From: DYRG01 sp041161065
GTDB taxonomy: Bacteria > Pseudomonadota > Gammaproteobacteria > Beggiatoales > Beggiatoaceae
Assembly: GCA_041161065.1 (NCBI GenBank)
Contig: JBEAVE010000024.1
Location: 1 to 50,705, forward strand
Reading direction: 5' to 3'
Length of the DNA stretch: 50,705 nucleotides
Shown: in pieces, positions 8,752 to 16,035 of the stretch
How positions within the stretch are numbered: position 1 is the stretch's first letter
Layout of the letters: the number at the start of each line of letters is the position of its first letter
Made by a program: the position numbers and the translations under genes
The notes under the pieces: model-generated
What the model was told of the DNA's origin: nothing
Seen by the model: only the letters and a program-made list of their open reading frames with translations
Databases searched by the model: none

Positions 8752-9126
8752 ATGGATATTTCAGTGGACATTATTTACCTTTCGCAGTTGGAATTGAAAA
8801 CATTAATTGGCATGTATGAATGGGAACGGCGCGCCAAACGCTCGGTTTTTGTGGATTTAAACATCGCGGTCGATATTTCAAAAGCCGCCCAAACGGATAA
8901 TGTCGAATATACCCTAGATTATGGGGTTTTAGCACAACGTTTAACAGAAGTCGCTGATCAAAGTCAGTTTTTTTTAATCGAAGCCCTCGCCGACCGTTTG
9001 GCAACCGTCATTTTAGAAGAATTCAACGTCAAAGGATTACGCCTCAAACTCAGCAAACGTGGCGCAGTTCCGTCCGCACAAGATGTGGGTTTAATCATCG
9101 AACGCGGCAATTTTCAGTTAAAATGA
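8752..9126 (+). CDS. folB: Dihydroneopterin aldolase
   Basis: 124-residue FolB, which converts 7,8-dihydroneopterin to 6-hydroxymethyl-dihydropterin and glycolaldehyde in folate synthesis. Family marks are LIGMYEWER near the start, the VEYTLDYG substrate loop, the FFLIEALADRLA helix with the conserved Glu, and LKLSKRGAVP with the catalytic Lys. I start at the ATG at 8752, giving MDISVDIIYL. The in-frame extension upstream runs into the divergent kinase promoter region and is not family-like. It is divergent from the kinase and followed by the HlyD-type gene. Confidence 0.88.
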   Translation: MDISVDIIYLSQLELKTLIGMYEWERRAKRSVFVDLNIAVDISKAAQTDNVEYTLDYGVLAQRLTEVADQSQFFLIEALADRLATVILEEFNVKGLRLKLSKRGAVPSAQDVGLIIERGNFQLK

Positions 9127-9150
9127 CTCCTTTTTTAGGAATTAAAACCC

Positions 9151-9966
9151 ATGAAAATACTTATTTTAGGTTTGTTTCTCACAACTTTTGCTCACGCACA
9201 AACGCCCGTTTCTTTTGAAGGTTTCACTGAACCTGAATTAGAACTTAAAATCGCCGCCCCAGAAAATGGGGTTTTAGCATCATTGAAAGTCAAGGAAGGT
9301 CAAAAAGTTGAAAAAGATCAAGTGCTTGCAACGTTAGACAATCGAGTTTTAGAAGCCGCTTTAGCCATCGCCAAAGCCAAACAAAATGTGTCTGGTAAAA
9401 TCAATTCTGCCGCCGCTTCTCAACGTTTGCACCAAAGCCGTTTAGAACGTTTAAAACCCCTTTTGGCACAAGGCGCAGCGCAACAAACTGAAATCGATCA
9501 AACCCGCGCTGAATTAGAAGTCGCCAAAGCCAACGTTCAAACCGCCAAAGAAGAACAACATATTAACGCCTTAGAAGCTAAACAAATTGAAGCCCAAATT
9601 GAACGCCGTGTTTTACGCAGTCCTATCGATGGAATTGTCACCGAAATTCATAAGAAAATGGGTGAATCTGTAACCGGCGGGACAAATGCCAATGATCAAC
9701 ATATTCTTACCCTTGTTCGAGTGAATCCGTTAATTGTTACCATTCATATTCCAACCGCTGCTGCTTTTCAAGTTTCTCTCGACCAAAAAGCTCAAATTCA
9801 ATTCCCCGACTACTCACTTGATCCCGTTCAAGGTCAAGTCTATTTTATTTCACCTGTGACCAATGCGGGCAGCGATACCGTCAAAATCAAAATTCGCCTC
9901 AATAATCAAGATAATAAATTACGTAGTGGCATTAAATGTTTAGTTAACTTTCTCCCAAAAACTTAA
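9151..9966 (+). CDS. Periplasmic adaptor (HlyD/RND membrane fusion protein family)
   Basis: 271 residues with a signal peptide (MKILILGLFLTTFAHA). A half lipoyl domain (PENGVLASLKVKEGQKV) follows, then an alpha-helical hairpin rich in Ala, Gln and Glu (about 65-150), the second lipoyl half (SPIDGIVTEIHKKMGE) and a beta-barrel. Such proteins link an inner-membrane pump to an outer-membrane channel. No pump or channel gene is adjacent, so the substrate is unknown. It sits 12 bases before the DUF3467 gene and may be co-transcribed with folB. Confidence 0.8.
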   Translation: MKILILGLFLTTFAHAQTPVSFEGFTEPELELKIAAPENGVLASLKVKEGQKVEKDQVLATLDNRVLEAALAIAKAKQNVSGKINSAAASQRLHQSRLERLKPLLAQGAAQQTEIDQTRAELEVAKANVQTAKEEQHINALEAKQIEAQIERRVLRSPIDGIVTEIHKKMGESVTGGTNANDQHILTLVRVNPLIVTIHIPTAAAFQVSLDQKAQIQFPDYSLDPVQGQVYFISPVTNAGSDTVKIKIRLNNQDNKLRSGIKCLVNFLPKT

Positions 9967-9978
9967 GGAATTTTTCTC

Positions 9979-10287
9979 ATGGCTGACAAAGTTTCAACCG
10001 ACAATAAAGAAACCCAAAACTTTCAATTACGTTATGATGAAACCACCGCTAAATATGCAACCCAAGCGGTTTTAAATGTAACCGATGATGATGTAATTAT
10101 TAATTTCGCATCGGGTTTAATCACAGAAATCAATCAGAAACAAGGTATTCTTCCGATTCATACCCGTATTGCCATGTCGCATAATAATGCACTACGTTTA
10201 GCGATGTTGCTCAATCAGGCTTTATTTCAAAAGAAAGCCCCGCCTTCTTCTGCCACCGCTAAACTCCCAGAAATCGATATTCCTTAA
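9979..10287 (+). CDS. DUF3467 family protein
   Basis: A 102-residue soluble protein resembling DUF3467: a YATQAVLNVTDDDVIINFASG beta region, then HTRIAMSHNNALRLAMLLNQAL, with the R-[IV]-x-[ML]-[ST] step and a helix typical of that family. The function is unknown. No signal peptide or membrane segment is present. It is 12 bases after the adaptor gene with a GGAA site and is probably in the same transcript. Confidence 0.6.
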   Translation: MADKVSTDNKETQNFQLRYDETTAKYATQAVLNVTDDDVIINFASGLITEINQKQGILPIHTRIAMSHNNALRLAMLLNQALFQKKAPPSSATAKLPEIDIP

Positions 10288-10300
10288 AATAAACAAAGGA

Positions 10301-10325
10301 CTAGCAATCCTCAACAAATTGCTAG
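10301..10325 (+). terminator. Hairpin after the DUF3467 gene
   Basis: A perfect 8-bp inverted repeat, CTAGCAAT / ATTGCTAG, has a 9-base loop 14 bases after the stop codon. No T-run follows, so it may be a weak or Rho-assisted terminator, or an mRNA 3'-end stabilizer. Confidence 0.45.
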
Positions 10326-10399
10326 CCCTAAACAACCTGAGTTCGGAACAATCGGACTTGCATTTTGAGGCGACATGGGGGATAATGCTCGCTTCATTT

Positions 10400-10490
10400 G
10401 GAGAGATGGCAGAGCGGTTTAATGCGGCGGTCTTGAAAACCGTTGTGGGCTTGTACCCCACCGGGGGTTCGAATCCCTCTCTCTCCGCCA
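10400..10490 (+). tRNA. tRNA-Ser(UGA)
   Basis: A 91-base cloverleaf with a long variable arm, typical of class II tRNA-Ser. The acceptor stem GGAGAGA pairs with TCTCTCC, then G and an encoded CCA end. The anticodon stem-loop CGGTCTTGAAAACCG shows anticodon TGA. The variable arm GTGGGCTTGTACCCCAC is followed by a T arm with GTTCGAAT. It reads serine UCA and, by wobble, other UCN codons. Confidence 0.95.
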
Positions 10491-10517
10491 AATTCCCCGC
10501 CTTTCTTTAAGTGCAAG

Positions 10518-10976
10518 ATGCTGAAAATACTCTCTATTTTAAGTTGCGTAGTTGCCCTCAACGTGTGGGCTATCGATCAAATCACTACGCCATTCGCCGA
10601 CCCGCAGCAAGAAACCCGCTATCAAAAATTGCTGGAAGAATTGCGATGCGTCGTTTGTCAAAACCAATCTCTCGCCGATTCAAATGCGTCACTTGCTCAA
10701 GATTTACGCAATGAAGTGCGCGCAATGGTGCAACAAGGCAAAAATGAGCAACAAATTACCCATTTCTTAGTTGAACGTTACGGCGATTTTGTTTTGTATC
10801 GTCCGCCTTTGAAATCCACAACTTATTTGCTCTGGATAGGTCCAATTGCATTATTATTGATTGCATTGTTGAGTGGATTATATTTCATTCGGCGGCAGCC
10901 GCGTTCTATGGCTACCTTAAGCACTGACGAACAAGATAAACTTAATAAGTTACTCAATAATAAGGAAAATTCCTAA
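10518..10976 (+). CDS. ccmH: Cytochrome c-type biogenesis protein CcmH (thiol-disulfide domain)
   Basis: 152-residue CcmH/CycL. It has a signal peptide, then the LRCVVCQN motif whose CxxC reduces or holds the apocytochrome haem-binding cysteines, an alpha-helical bundle, and one C-terminal membrane helix (LLWIGPIALLLIALLSGLYFI). It acts on the periplasmic face in System I cytochrome c maturation. I start at ATG 10518; the longer open frame runs back through the tRNA and is not real. Its stop overlaps the start of ccmI. The other ccm genes are not in the window. DsrJ in this window is one likely client. Confidence 0.9.
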   Translation: MLKILSILSCVVALNVWAIDQITTPFADPQQETRYQKLLEELRCVVCQNQSLADSNASLAQDLRNEVRAMVQQGKNEQQITHFLVERYGDFVLYRPPLKSTTYLLWIGPIALLLIALLSGLYFIRRQPRSMATLSTDEQDKLNKLLNNKENS

Positions 10977-12202
10977 TGTTTTGGTTTATTGCAGCGGGTT
11001 TAATCGGATTGGCTTTGGCATTTGTATTACCTGCATTATTGCGCAAACCCCGTTCTTTTCAAGCAGATTCCTCTCGTGATTTGAATATTGCAATCTATCA
11101 GGAACGATTGGCTGAATTATCGCAATTAGAATTAACTAAAGAGGAATTTGCTCAAGCTAAAACCGAGCTAGAGAAATCGTTATTAGAGGATATTCAAACC
11201 GCTTTACCGATTTCTCCAGAAACCCAACCTCGAGCGCGTTGGGCGGCAATCGTGATTTTAATTGCCCTTCCATTATTAAGTGTGGGGATTTTTTGGAAAA
11301 CGGGACATTTCAATATCTTAGAAACGTTGCAAAATACCCCGTCGCCTTCAAAACAACAAGCCGAGCTAAATTCATTAGATGAAATGGTCGGGCGGTTGGT
11401 CGAAAAAATGGCGCAAAATCCTGAAGATATTAAAGGTTGGATTATGCTGGGGCGTTCTTATGCAGTATTAGAACGCTACGCCGATGCAGAACAAGCCTAC
11501 GCCAAAGCCGTTGCTTTAACTAAGGAAAATGACCCTGATATTTTAGCGGATTATGCCGAAGCGGTGGCGTTGAAAAATGACGGGCAGATGGCTGGAAAAC
11601 CGCTCGAATTAGCACAAAAAATCCTTACAAATCATGCAGATCACCCTAAATCTTTATGGTTGGTGGGGTTAAATGCAGCGCAACAAGAAAATTACGCAGA
11701 AGCCGTTCGCTATTGGGAGAAAGTATTGCAACAAATTCCTCCTAATTCAGAGGCTTGGAAAACGATGCAAAGCCACATTCAAGAAGTGAGAAAAGCCGGT
11801 AATTTGCCAGAAACCCCTAATTCTCAAACTTCAAATCCAACTGTTTCTTCTCCTGTTGATTTGAATGTACAAATAGAAATCTCGCCCGATTTGCAAGCGC
11901 AATTACAACCTGATGCAACGCTTTTTATTTATGCGCACCCGACTCAAAATAAAATGCCACTTGCAATGATCAGAAAAACCGCAAAAGATTTACCATTGAA
12001 TGTGACTTTAAATGATTCTCAAGCAATGCTGCCAACCGCAAAACTTTCTCAATATCAAGAAGTTATTGTTGCTGCACGAATTTCAAAAAGCGGCACAGCA
12101 ACCCCTCAAACAGGAGATTTGTTTGGAGAAACGGGTATCATTAATACGCAAAATCTTTCTCAACCCATTAAAATCATCATTAACCAAGTTGTTGGGAATT
12201 AA
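10976..12202 (+). CDS. ccmI: Cytochrome c-type biogenesis protein CcmI (TPR)
   Basis: 408 residues. Two membrane helices lie at the N-terminus (FIAAGLIGLALAFVLPALL and WAAIVILIALPLLSVGIFW), with a cytoplasmic, Glu-rich coiled segment between them. TPR repeats follow (WIMLGRSYAVLERYADAEQAYAKAV and related) and then a beta-rich C-terminal periplasmic domain. This is the CcmI/CycH layout, which presents apocytochrome c to the haem ligation complex. It overlaps ccmH by one base (TAATG), so the two are co-transcribed. A strong hairpin follows. Confidence 0.87.
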   Translation: MFWFIAAGLIGLALAFVLPALLRKPRSFQADSSRDLNIAIYQERLAELSQLELTKEEFAQAKTELEKSLLEDIQTALPISPETQPRARWAAIVILIALPLLSVGIFWKTGHFNILETLQNTPSPSKQQAELNSLDEMVGRLVEKMAQNPEDIKGWIMLGRSYAVLERYADAEQAYAKAVALTKENDPDILADYAEAVALKNDGQMAGKPLELAQKILTNHADHPKSLWLVGLNAAQQENYAEAVRYWEKVLQQIPPNSEAWKTMQSHIQEVRKAGNLPETPNSQTSNPTVSSPVDLNVQIEISPDLQAQLQPDATLFIYAHPTQNKMPLAMIRKTAKDLPLNVTLNDSQAMLPTAKLSQYQEVIVAARISKSGTATPQTGDLFGETGIINTQNLSQPIKIIINQVVGN

Positions 12203-12227
12203 ATAAACCCGTTTTGCTCTCTTTTCT

Positions 12228-12258
12228 AAAAGCTCGATGGTAATTAATCGAGCTTTTT
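12228..12258. terminator. Bidirectional terminator between ccmI and fumarase
   Basis: Stem AAAAGCTCGAT / ATCGAGCTTTT with an 8-base loop, with T-run on the plus side and A-run on the other. It can therefore end both the ccmI transcript and the converging fumarase transcript. Confidence 0.8.
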
Positions 12259-12264
12259 GTTTGG

Positions 12265-13770
12265 CTAAAGTTTGCCGATTTTAACGCGCCATTCTTTAGG
12301 TCCAGAAATATGAACAGATTCTCCCGTGCAATCAACCGCAACGGTGACGGGCATATCTTGCACTTCAAATTCGTGAATTGCTTCCATGCCTAAGTCATTG
12401 AATGCAACCACTTTCGCTGCTTTAATCGCTTTCGACACCAAATACGCCGCGCCGCCGACCGCCATTAAATATACCGCTTGATGTTTTGCAATCGATTCAA
12501 TGGCTTGCGCGCCGCGTTCGGCTTTCCCGACCATTCCGATCAAACCCGTTTGGCTCAACATGGTTTCCGTGAATTTATCCATTCGAGTTGCCGTTGTGGG
12601 TCCCGCAGGACCGACCGCTTCGTCGCCAACCGCATCGACAGGTCCAACGTAATAAATAAATTTTCCTTTGAAATCAACAGGTAACGCTTCACCTTTCGCC
12701 AATAAATCGCAAATCCGTTTGTGGGCGGCATCGCGTCCGGTGAGAAGTTTGCCGCTTAATAACAGACGATCGCCGGCTTTCCATGTGCGGGTTTCTTCGG
12801 CGGTAACGGTGTCCAAATTCACTCTTTTCGTTTGCGCATCGGCAGACCAGCTAATTGACGGATAATCCTCAAGTTTTGGGGGTGTTAAGACCGCCGCTCC
12901 ACTTCCATCGAGTGAAAAATGCGCATGACGAGTCGCCGCACAGTTAGGAATCATTGCAATCGGTAAAGAAGCTGCATGTGTCGGATAATCAAGGATTTTT
13001 ACGTCGACGACGGTGGTTAATCCCCCTAAACCTTGTGCGCCAATCCCGAGCGCATTCACTTTTTCGTACAATTCTAAACGCAATTCTTCAACGCGATTTT
13101 GCGCGCCGCGTGCTTGAAGTTCTTGAATATCAACGGGTTCTAACAAGGCTTCTTTCGCCAATAACATTGCTTTTTCAGCCGTTCCGCCGATCCCGATCCC
13201 TAAAATTCCAGGCGGACACCAACCCGCGCCCATCAACGGAACGGTTTTTAAAACCCAGTCGACAAGGCTATCACTCGGATTTAACACGGTAAATTTGGAT
13301 TTGTTTTCCGAACCGCCGCCTTTCGCCGCAATGTGTACGTCGACTTTGTTGCCTTTCACCAATTCAACATGAACGATTGCAGGGGTATTGTCGCGCGTGT
13401 TTTTGCGTAAACCAGCGGGATCGCTTAAAACAGAGGCGCGTAAGATATTGTTTTGATAAGAATTATAGGCTTGACGCACGCCTTCATCGACCATTTCTTG
13501 AATGGTTTGATCAGAATCCCATGTCACGTCCATGCCAATTTTTAAAAACACCGTTGCAATGCCCGTGTCTTGGCAAATTGGACGATGCCCTTCGGCGCAC
13601 ATTCTTGAATTGACTAGAATTTGTGCAATCGCATCTTTGGCGGCGGGAGATTGTTCGCGGTCATAAGCGGCGGCGAGGGCTTGAATGTAATCTTGCGGAT
13701 GATAATACGAAATAAATTGAAAACCGTCGGCAATGCTTTGAATAAAATCAGATTTTTTGATGATGGTCAC
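12265..13770 (-). CDS. fumA: Fumarate hydratase, class I (Fe-S, single-chain)
   Basis: 501-residue class I fumarase, an oxygen-sensitive [4Fe-4S] enzyme that interconverts fumarate and malate in the TCA cycle. The N-terminal alpha domain has RPICQDTGIA (cluster Cys) and a KGGGSENKS loop. WCPPGILGIGIGGTAE and PNCAATRHAHF follow, and the C-terminal beta domain has YVGPVDAVG, GPTTATRMDKF and AVDCTGESVHISGP. Both domains are fused, as in FumA/FumB rather than the two-subunit form. It is a single gene convergent with ccmI. Confidence 0.88.
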   Translation of the reverse strand: MTIIKKSDFIQSIADGFQFISYYHPQDYIQALAAAYDREQSPAAKDAIAQILVNSRMCAEGHRPICQDTGIATVFLKIGMDVTWDSDQTIQEMVDEGVRQAYNSYQNNILRASVLSDPAGLRKNTRDNTPAIVHVELVKGNKVDVHIAAKGGGSENKSKFTVLNPSDSLVDWVLKTVPLMGAGWCPPGILGIGIGGTAEKAMLLAKEALLEPVDIQELQARGAQNRVEELRLELYEKVNALGIGAQGLGGLTTVVDVKILDYPTHAASLPIAMIPNCAATRHAHFSLDGSGAAVLTPPKLEDYPSISWSADAQTKRVNLDTVTAEETRTWKAGDRLLLSGKLLTGRDAAHKRICDLLAKGEALPVDFKGKFIYYVGPVDAVGDEAVGPAGPTTATRMDKFTETMLSQTGLIGMVGKAERGAQAIESIAKHQAVYLMAVGGAAYLVSKAIKAAKVVAFNDLGMEAIHEFEVQDMPVTVAVDCTGESVHISGPKEWRVKIGKL

Positions 13771-13839
13771 GTTTGAAATTCCATTTATGGGGACATCAAA
13801 CTATTTTAACGGATTTTATAGGGCACGCTCATAATTTTT

Positions 13840-14385
13840 TTAATTGATCGGCGAATTTGTGCACTCGTGAAGGGTTTTCTCGATGACGTTGAGGGACAAA
13901 TCAGAAACTTTAGGTGTCCAAACGGAAGGATTAAGTGGAAATGGGAGGTCTTTTCCTCGATAAAAATATCCGCGCCGTTTGTAATATTCAAGCAACTCTT
14001 TTCTACATGAAATCACAATCATTTCAAAATGGGTAATTTGCCAAGTTTCTTTAACGAGTTGTTCGGCTTTTTCTAGGAGTTGTTTGCCGATGCCGCGATT
14101 TTGCAACGTGGGTTTCACCACAAACATGCCAAAACGGACTTTTTGAGCTTTTTTCTCGGCTAAAATGCACCCGATCAAATCCTCATTTTCAAAACATAAT
14201 AATAAAATTGCTTGGTTGCTTTGAATAAAGGATTCGATTTCTAGCACGGTGGTTCGCAAACCGTCTAATACATTGGCTTCGGTTGTCCAACCCGCCCGAC
14301 TGGATTCCCCCCGATAAGCACCGTTAATAAGAGCCGCAACGGCTTGCGCTTCCTCAATTTGCGCCGTTCTAAATGAAATCGCCAT
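13840..14385 (-). CDS. GNAT family N-acetyltransferase
   Basis: A 181-residue acyl-CoA-dependent N-acetyltransferase. The fold marks are the N-terminal FRTAQIEEAQAVAALINGAY, a GMFVVKPTLQNRGIGKQLLEKAE motif A with the Q/R-x-x-G-x-G CoA-binding loop, and the C-terminal LEYYKRRGYFYRG. The substrate cannot be predicted. It is a single gene, divergent from the cbbQ-like gene. Confidence 0.75.
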   Translation of the reverse strand: MAISFRTAQIEEAQAVAALINGAYRGESSRAGWTTEANVLDGLRTTVLEIESFIQSNQAILLLCFENEDLIGCILAEKKAQKVRFGMFVVKPTLQNRGIGKQLLEKAEQLVKETWQITHFEMIVISCRKELLEYYKRRGYFYRGKDLPFPLNPSVWTPKVSDLSLNVIEKTLHECTNSPIN

Positions 14386-14467
14386 CTTTTTTTCACCTAA
14401 TGAAAGTCAAGGCAATAGTGTAAGAAATCCGTTAGCATTATTCAATTTTTCATTTTGAGGAAATGTT

Positions 14468-15250
14468 ATGACAACCGAACCGTTTTATCAACCCATTGGC
14501 AATGAAATACCGCTGTTTAATCAAGCCTATGCGCATCAATTACCGGTTTTAATTAAAGGTCCGACGGGGTGCGGAAAAACCCGATTTGTTTCTTATATGG
14601 CGGCGACATTGGGACGCCCCCTTTACACGGTGGCGTGTCACGATGATTTGACGGCGGCGGATTTGGTCGGGCGATATTTGATTGGCGACGGGAAAACTTT
14701 TTGGCAGGACGGTCCTTTGACGCGAGCGGTTCGAGAAGGCGCGATTTGTTATTTGGACGAGGTCGTCGAGGCGCGCAAAGATACAACGGTGGTTTTACAC
14801 CCATTGACCGACGATCGCCGCATTTTGCCGCTCGAACGCACCGGTGAACGTTTAATTGCCCCGCCCGAATTTATGTTGGTGGTTTCTTATAATCCGGGTT
14901 ATCAAAACGTGTTCAAAGGCATGAAACCCAGCACTCGTCAACGGTTTGTGGCGTTAAGATTTCAATATCCGAGCGCAGATTTAGAAAAGCAAATTGTGAT
15001 CGGCGAAACGGGGATTGATGAAATGATGGCGACGAGATTAGTGAATTTAGTCAATGCGTTGCGTAATTTGAAAGACCACGATTTAGAAGAAGCGGCATCG
15101 ACAAGATTGGTGGTGTATGCGGCGACCTTGATTAAACATGGTTTCGCGCCGATTGAAGCCTGTCGAGCAGCTTTAGTTGAACCGCTGAGCGATGATCTTG
15201 AAACCCTTTCTGGCTTAATGGAAGTCGTGTACGCCACCTTTGGGAAATAA
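14468..15250 (+). CDS. cbbQ: CbbQ/NirQ/NorQ-type AAA+ ATPase
   Basis: A 260-residue MoxR-clade AAA+ ATPase. Walker A GPTGCGKTR is at residues ~35-43, Walker B ICYLDEVVEAR near 97, sensor 1 VVSYNPGYQ, and the arginine-finger region PSTRQRFVAL. The C-terminal CbbQ_C-like region follows. CbbQ acts with a VWA-domain protein (CbbO) to remodel Rubisco or, as NorQ, to insert metal into nitric oxide reductase. Neither cbbO/norD nor Rubisco genes are next to it here, so its client is open. An AGGAA site precedes ATG 14468. Confidence 0.8.
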   Translation: MTTEPFYQPIGNEIPLFNQAYAHQLPVLIKGPTGCGKTRFVSYMAATLGRPLYTVACHDDLTAADLVGRYLIGDGKTFWQDGPLTRAVREGAICYLDEVVEARKDTTVVLHPLTDDRRILPLERTGERLIAPPEFMLVVSYNPGYQNVFKGMKPSTRQRFVALRFQYPSADLEKQIVIGETGIDEMMATRLVNLVNALRNLKDHDLEEAASTRLVVYAATLIKHGFAPIEACRAALVEPLSDDLETLSGLMEVVYATFGK

Positions 15251-15339
15251 TTGTTTGACCACAAAGGGAGAAATGCGTCATTGCTGAATTGCTGATCGAT
15301 CATTTGAGATCGAGGTCGGTTGAAAAGGTTTGAGGTTTT

Positions 15340-15420
15340 GGTCGTGATTAAAAAAGAGATAATTTTGTTTATTTTCAATCAATTATAGATTTAACTAGCA
15401 TCTTAATTTAATCACTGCCC
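15340..15420. mobile_element. MITE-like element, copy 2
   Basis: About 81 bp between GGTCGTGATTAAA and TTTAATCACTGCC, which are inverted complements of each other with one or two mismatches. The right half matches the copy at 4432-4528 (TTATAGATTTAACTA core). It lies downstream of cbbQ and just before the Fur box of feo. Confidence 0.6.
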
Positions 15421-15456
15421 CACATTTTTTATGTGAATCTAAAAATCCACTTGAGT

Positions 15457-15476
15457 TGATAATAATTATCATTTAT
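15457..15476 (+). promoter_or_regulatory. Fur box upstream of feoCA-feoB
   Basis: The sequence TGATAATAATTATCATTTAT matches 13 of 19 positions of the Fur consensus GATAATGATAATCATTATC. It lies about 50 bases upstream of the feo start codon, where Fur-Fe(II) would block transcription when iron is plentiful. Confidence 0.7.
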
Positions 15477-15527
15477 AATTCAACTAAGTTTTTCAATCTC
15501 ACCTTTCTGGGAAAAGGAGTTTCTCTC

Positions 15528-16034
15528 ATGCTAAACGTTAATTTGCGTGATTTAAAAAGTTACCTTATTCAACATCGACAAGCAACAATAACTGATTTGA
15601 GTTATCATTTCAAAAAGCCCGCTACTTTGATTAGTTCGATGTTACAACATTGGGTTCAAAAAGGTCAAGTTGAACGAATTGAACTATCGGCGTGTCAGAA
15701 AGGTTGCTGTCAAGGAGGAAGAGATACTGAAATTTATCGTTGGATAACGCCAGAAATAACTAAAATTCCCTTTATAAACTGTCGCTTAAAAAACTGTAAA
15801 GAATTATGTTTAGGGCATTTAAAAGTTGGAGAAAATGGTAAAGTTATTGGTTTCAATGAAGCAGAGAAAAATTACCGCCGAAAGCTCTTAGCAATGGGTT
15901 TAACTCCGGGGACACATTTTAGCATTACACGTTATGCGCCATTAGGTGATCCCGTTGAAATAAAAGTGCGCGGATTTTCTTTAAGTTTGCGACGAACAGA
16001 AGCCGATGCTTTATTAGTGGAAAGAGTGTCATAA
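15528..16034 (+). CDS. feoA: FeoC-FeoA fusion protein, ferrous iron transport
   Basis: 168 residues in two parts. Residues 1-75 form a winged-helix FeoC-like domain (LRDLKSYLIQHRQATITDL...ISSMLQHWVQKGQVERI) followed by clustered cysteines (CQKGCC, then CRLKNCKELC). Residues ~95-168 are a FeoA SH3-like domain (RRKLLAMGLTPGTHFSI...GDPVEIKVRGFSLSLRRTEADALLVE). FeoA and FeoC are usually separate small proteins that bind or regulate FeoB. I start at the ATG at 15528, which has AAAGGAG upstream; the longer frame would begin inside the Fur box. One base separates its stop from the feoB ATG, so translation is coupled. Confidence 0.82.
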   Translation: MLNVNLRDLKSYLIQHRQATITDLSYHFKKPATLISSMLQHWVQKGQVERIELSACQKGCCQGGRDTEIYRWITPEITKIPFINCRLKNCKELCLGHLKVGENGKVIGFNEAEKNYRRKLLAMGLTPGTHFSITRYAPLGDPVEIKVRGFSLSLRRTEADALLVERVS

Positions 16035-16035
16035 T

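Noticed and set aside
10222..10491. Open frame antisense across the tRNA-Ser
   Set aside because: It is the reverse of the tRNA and its flank, a common false gene; the tRNA explains the sequence.
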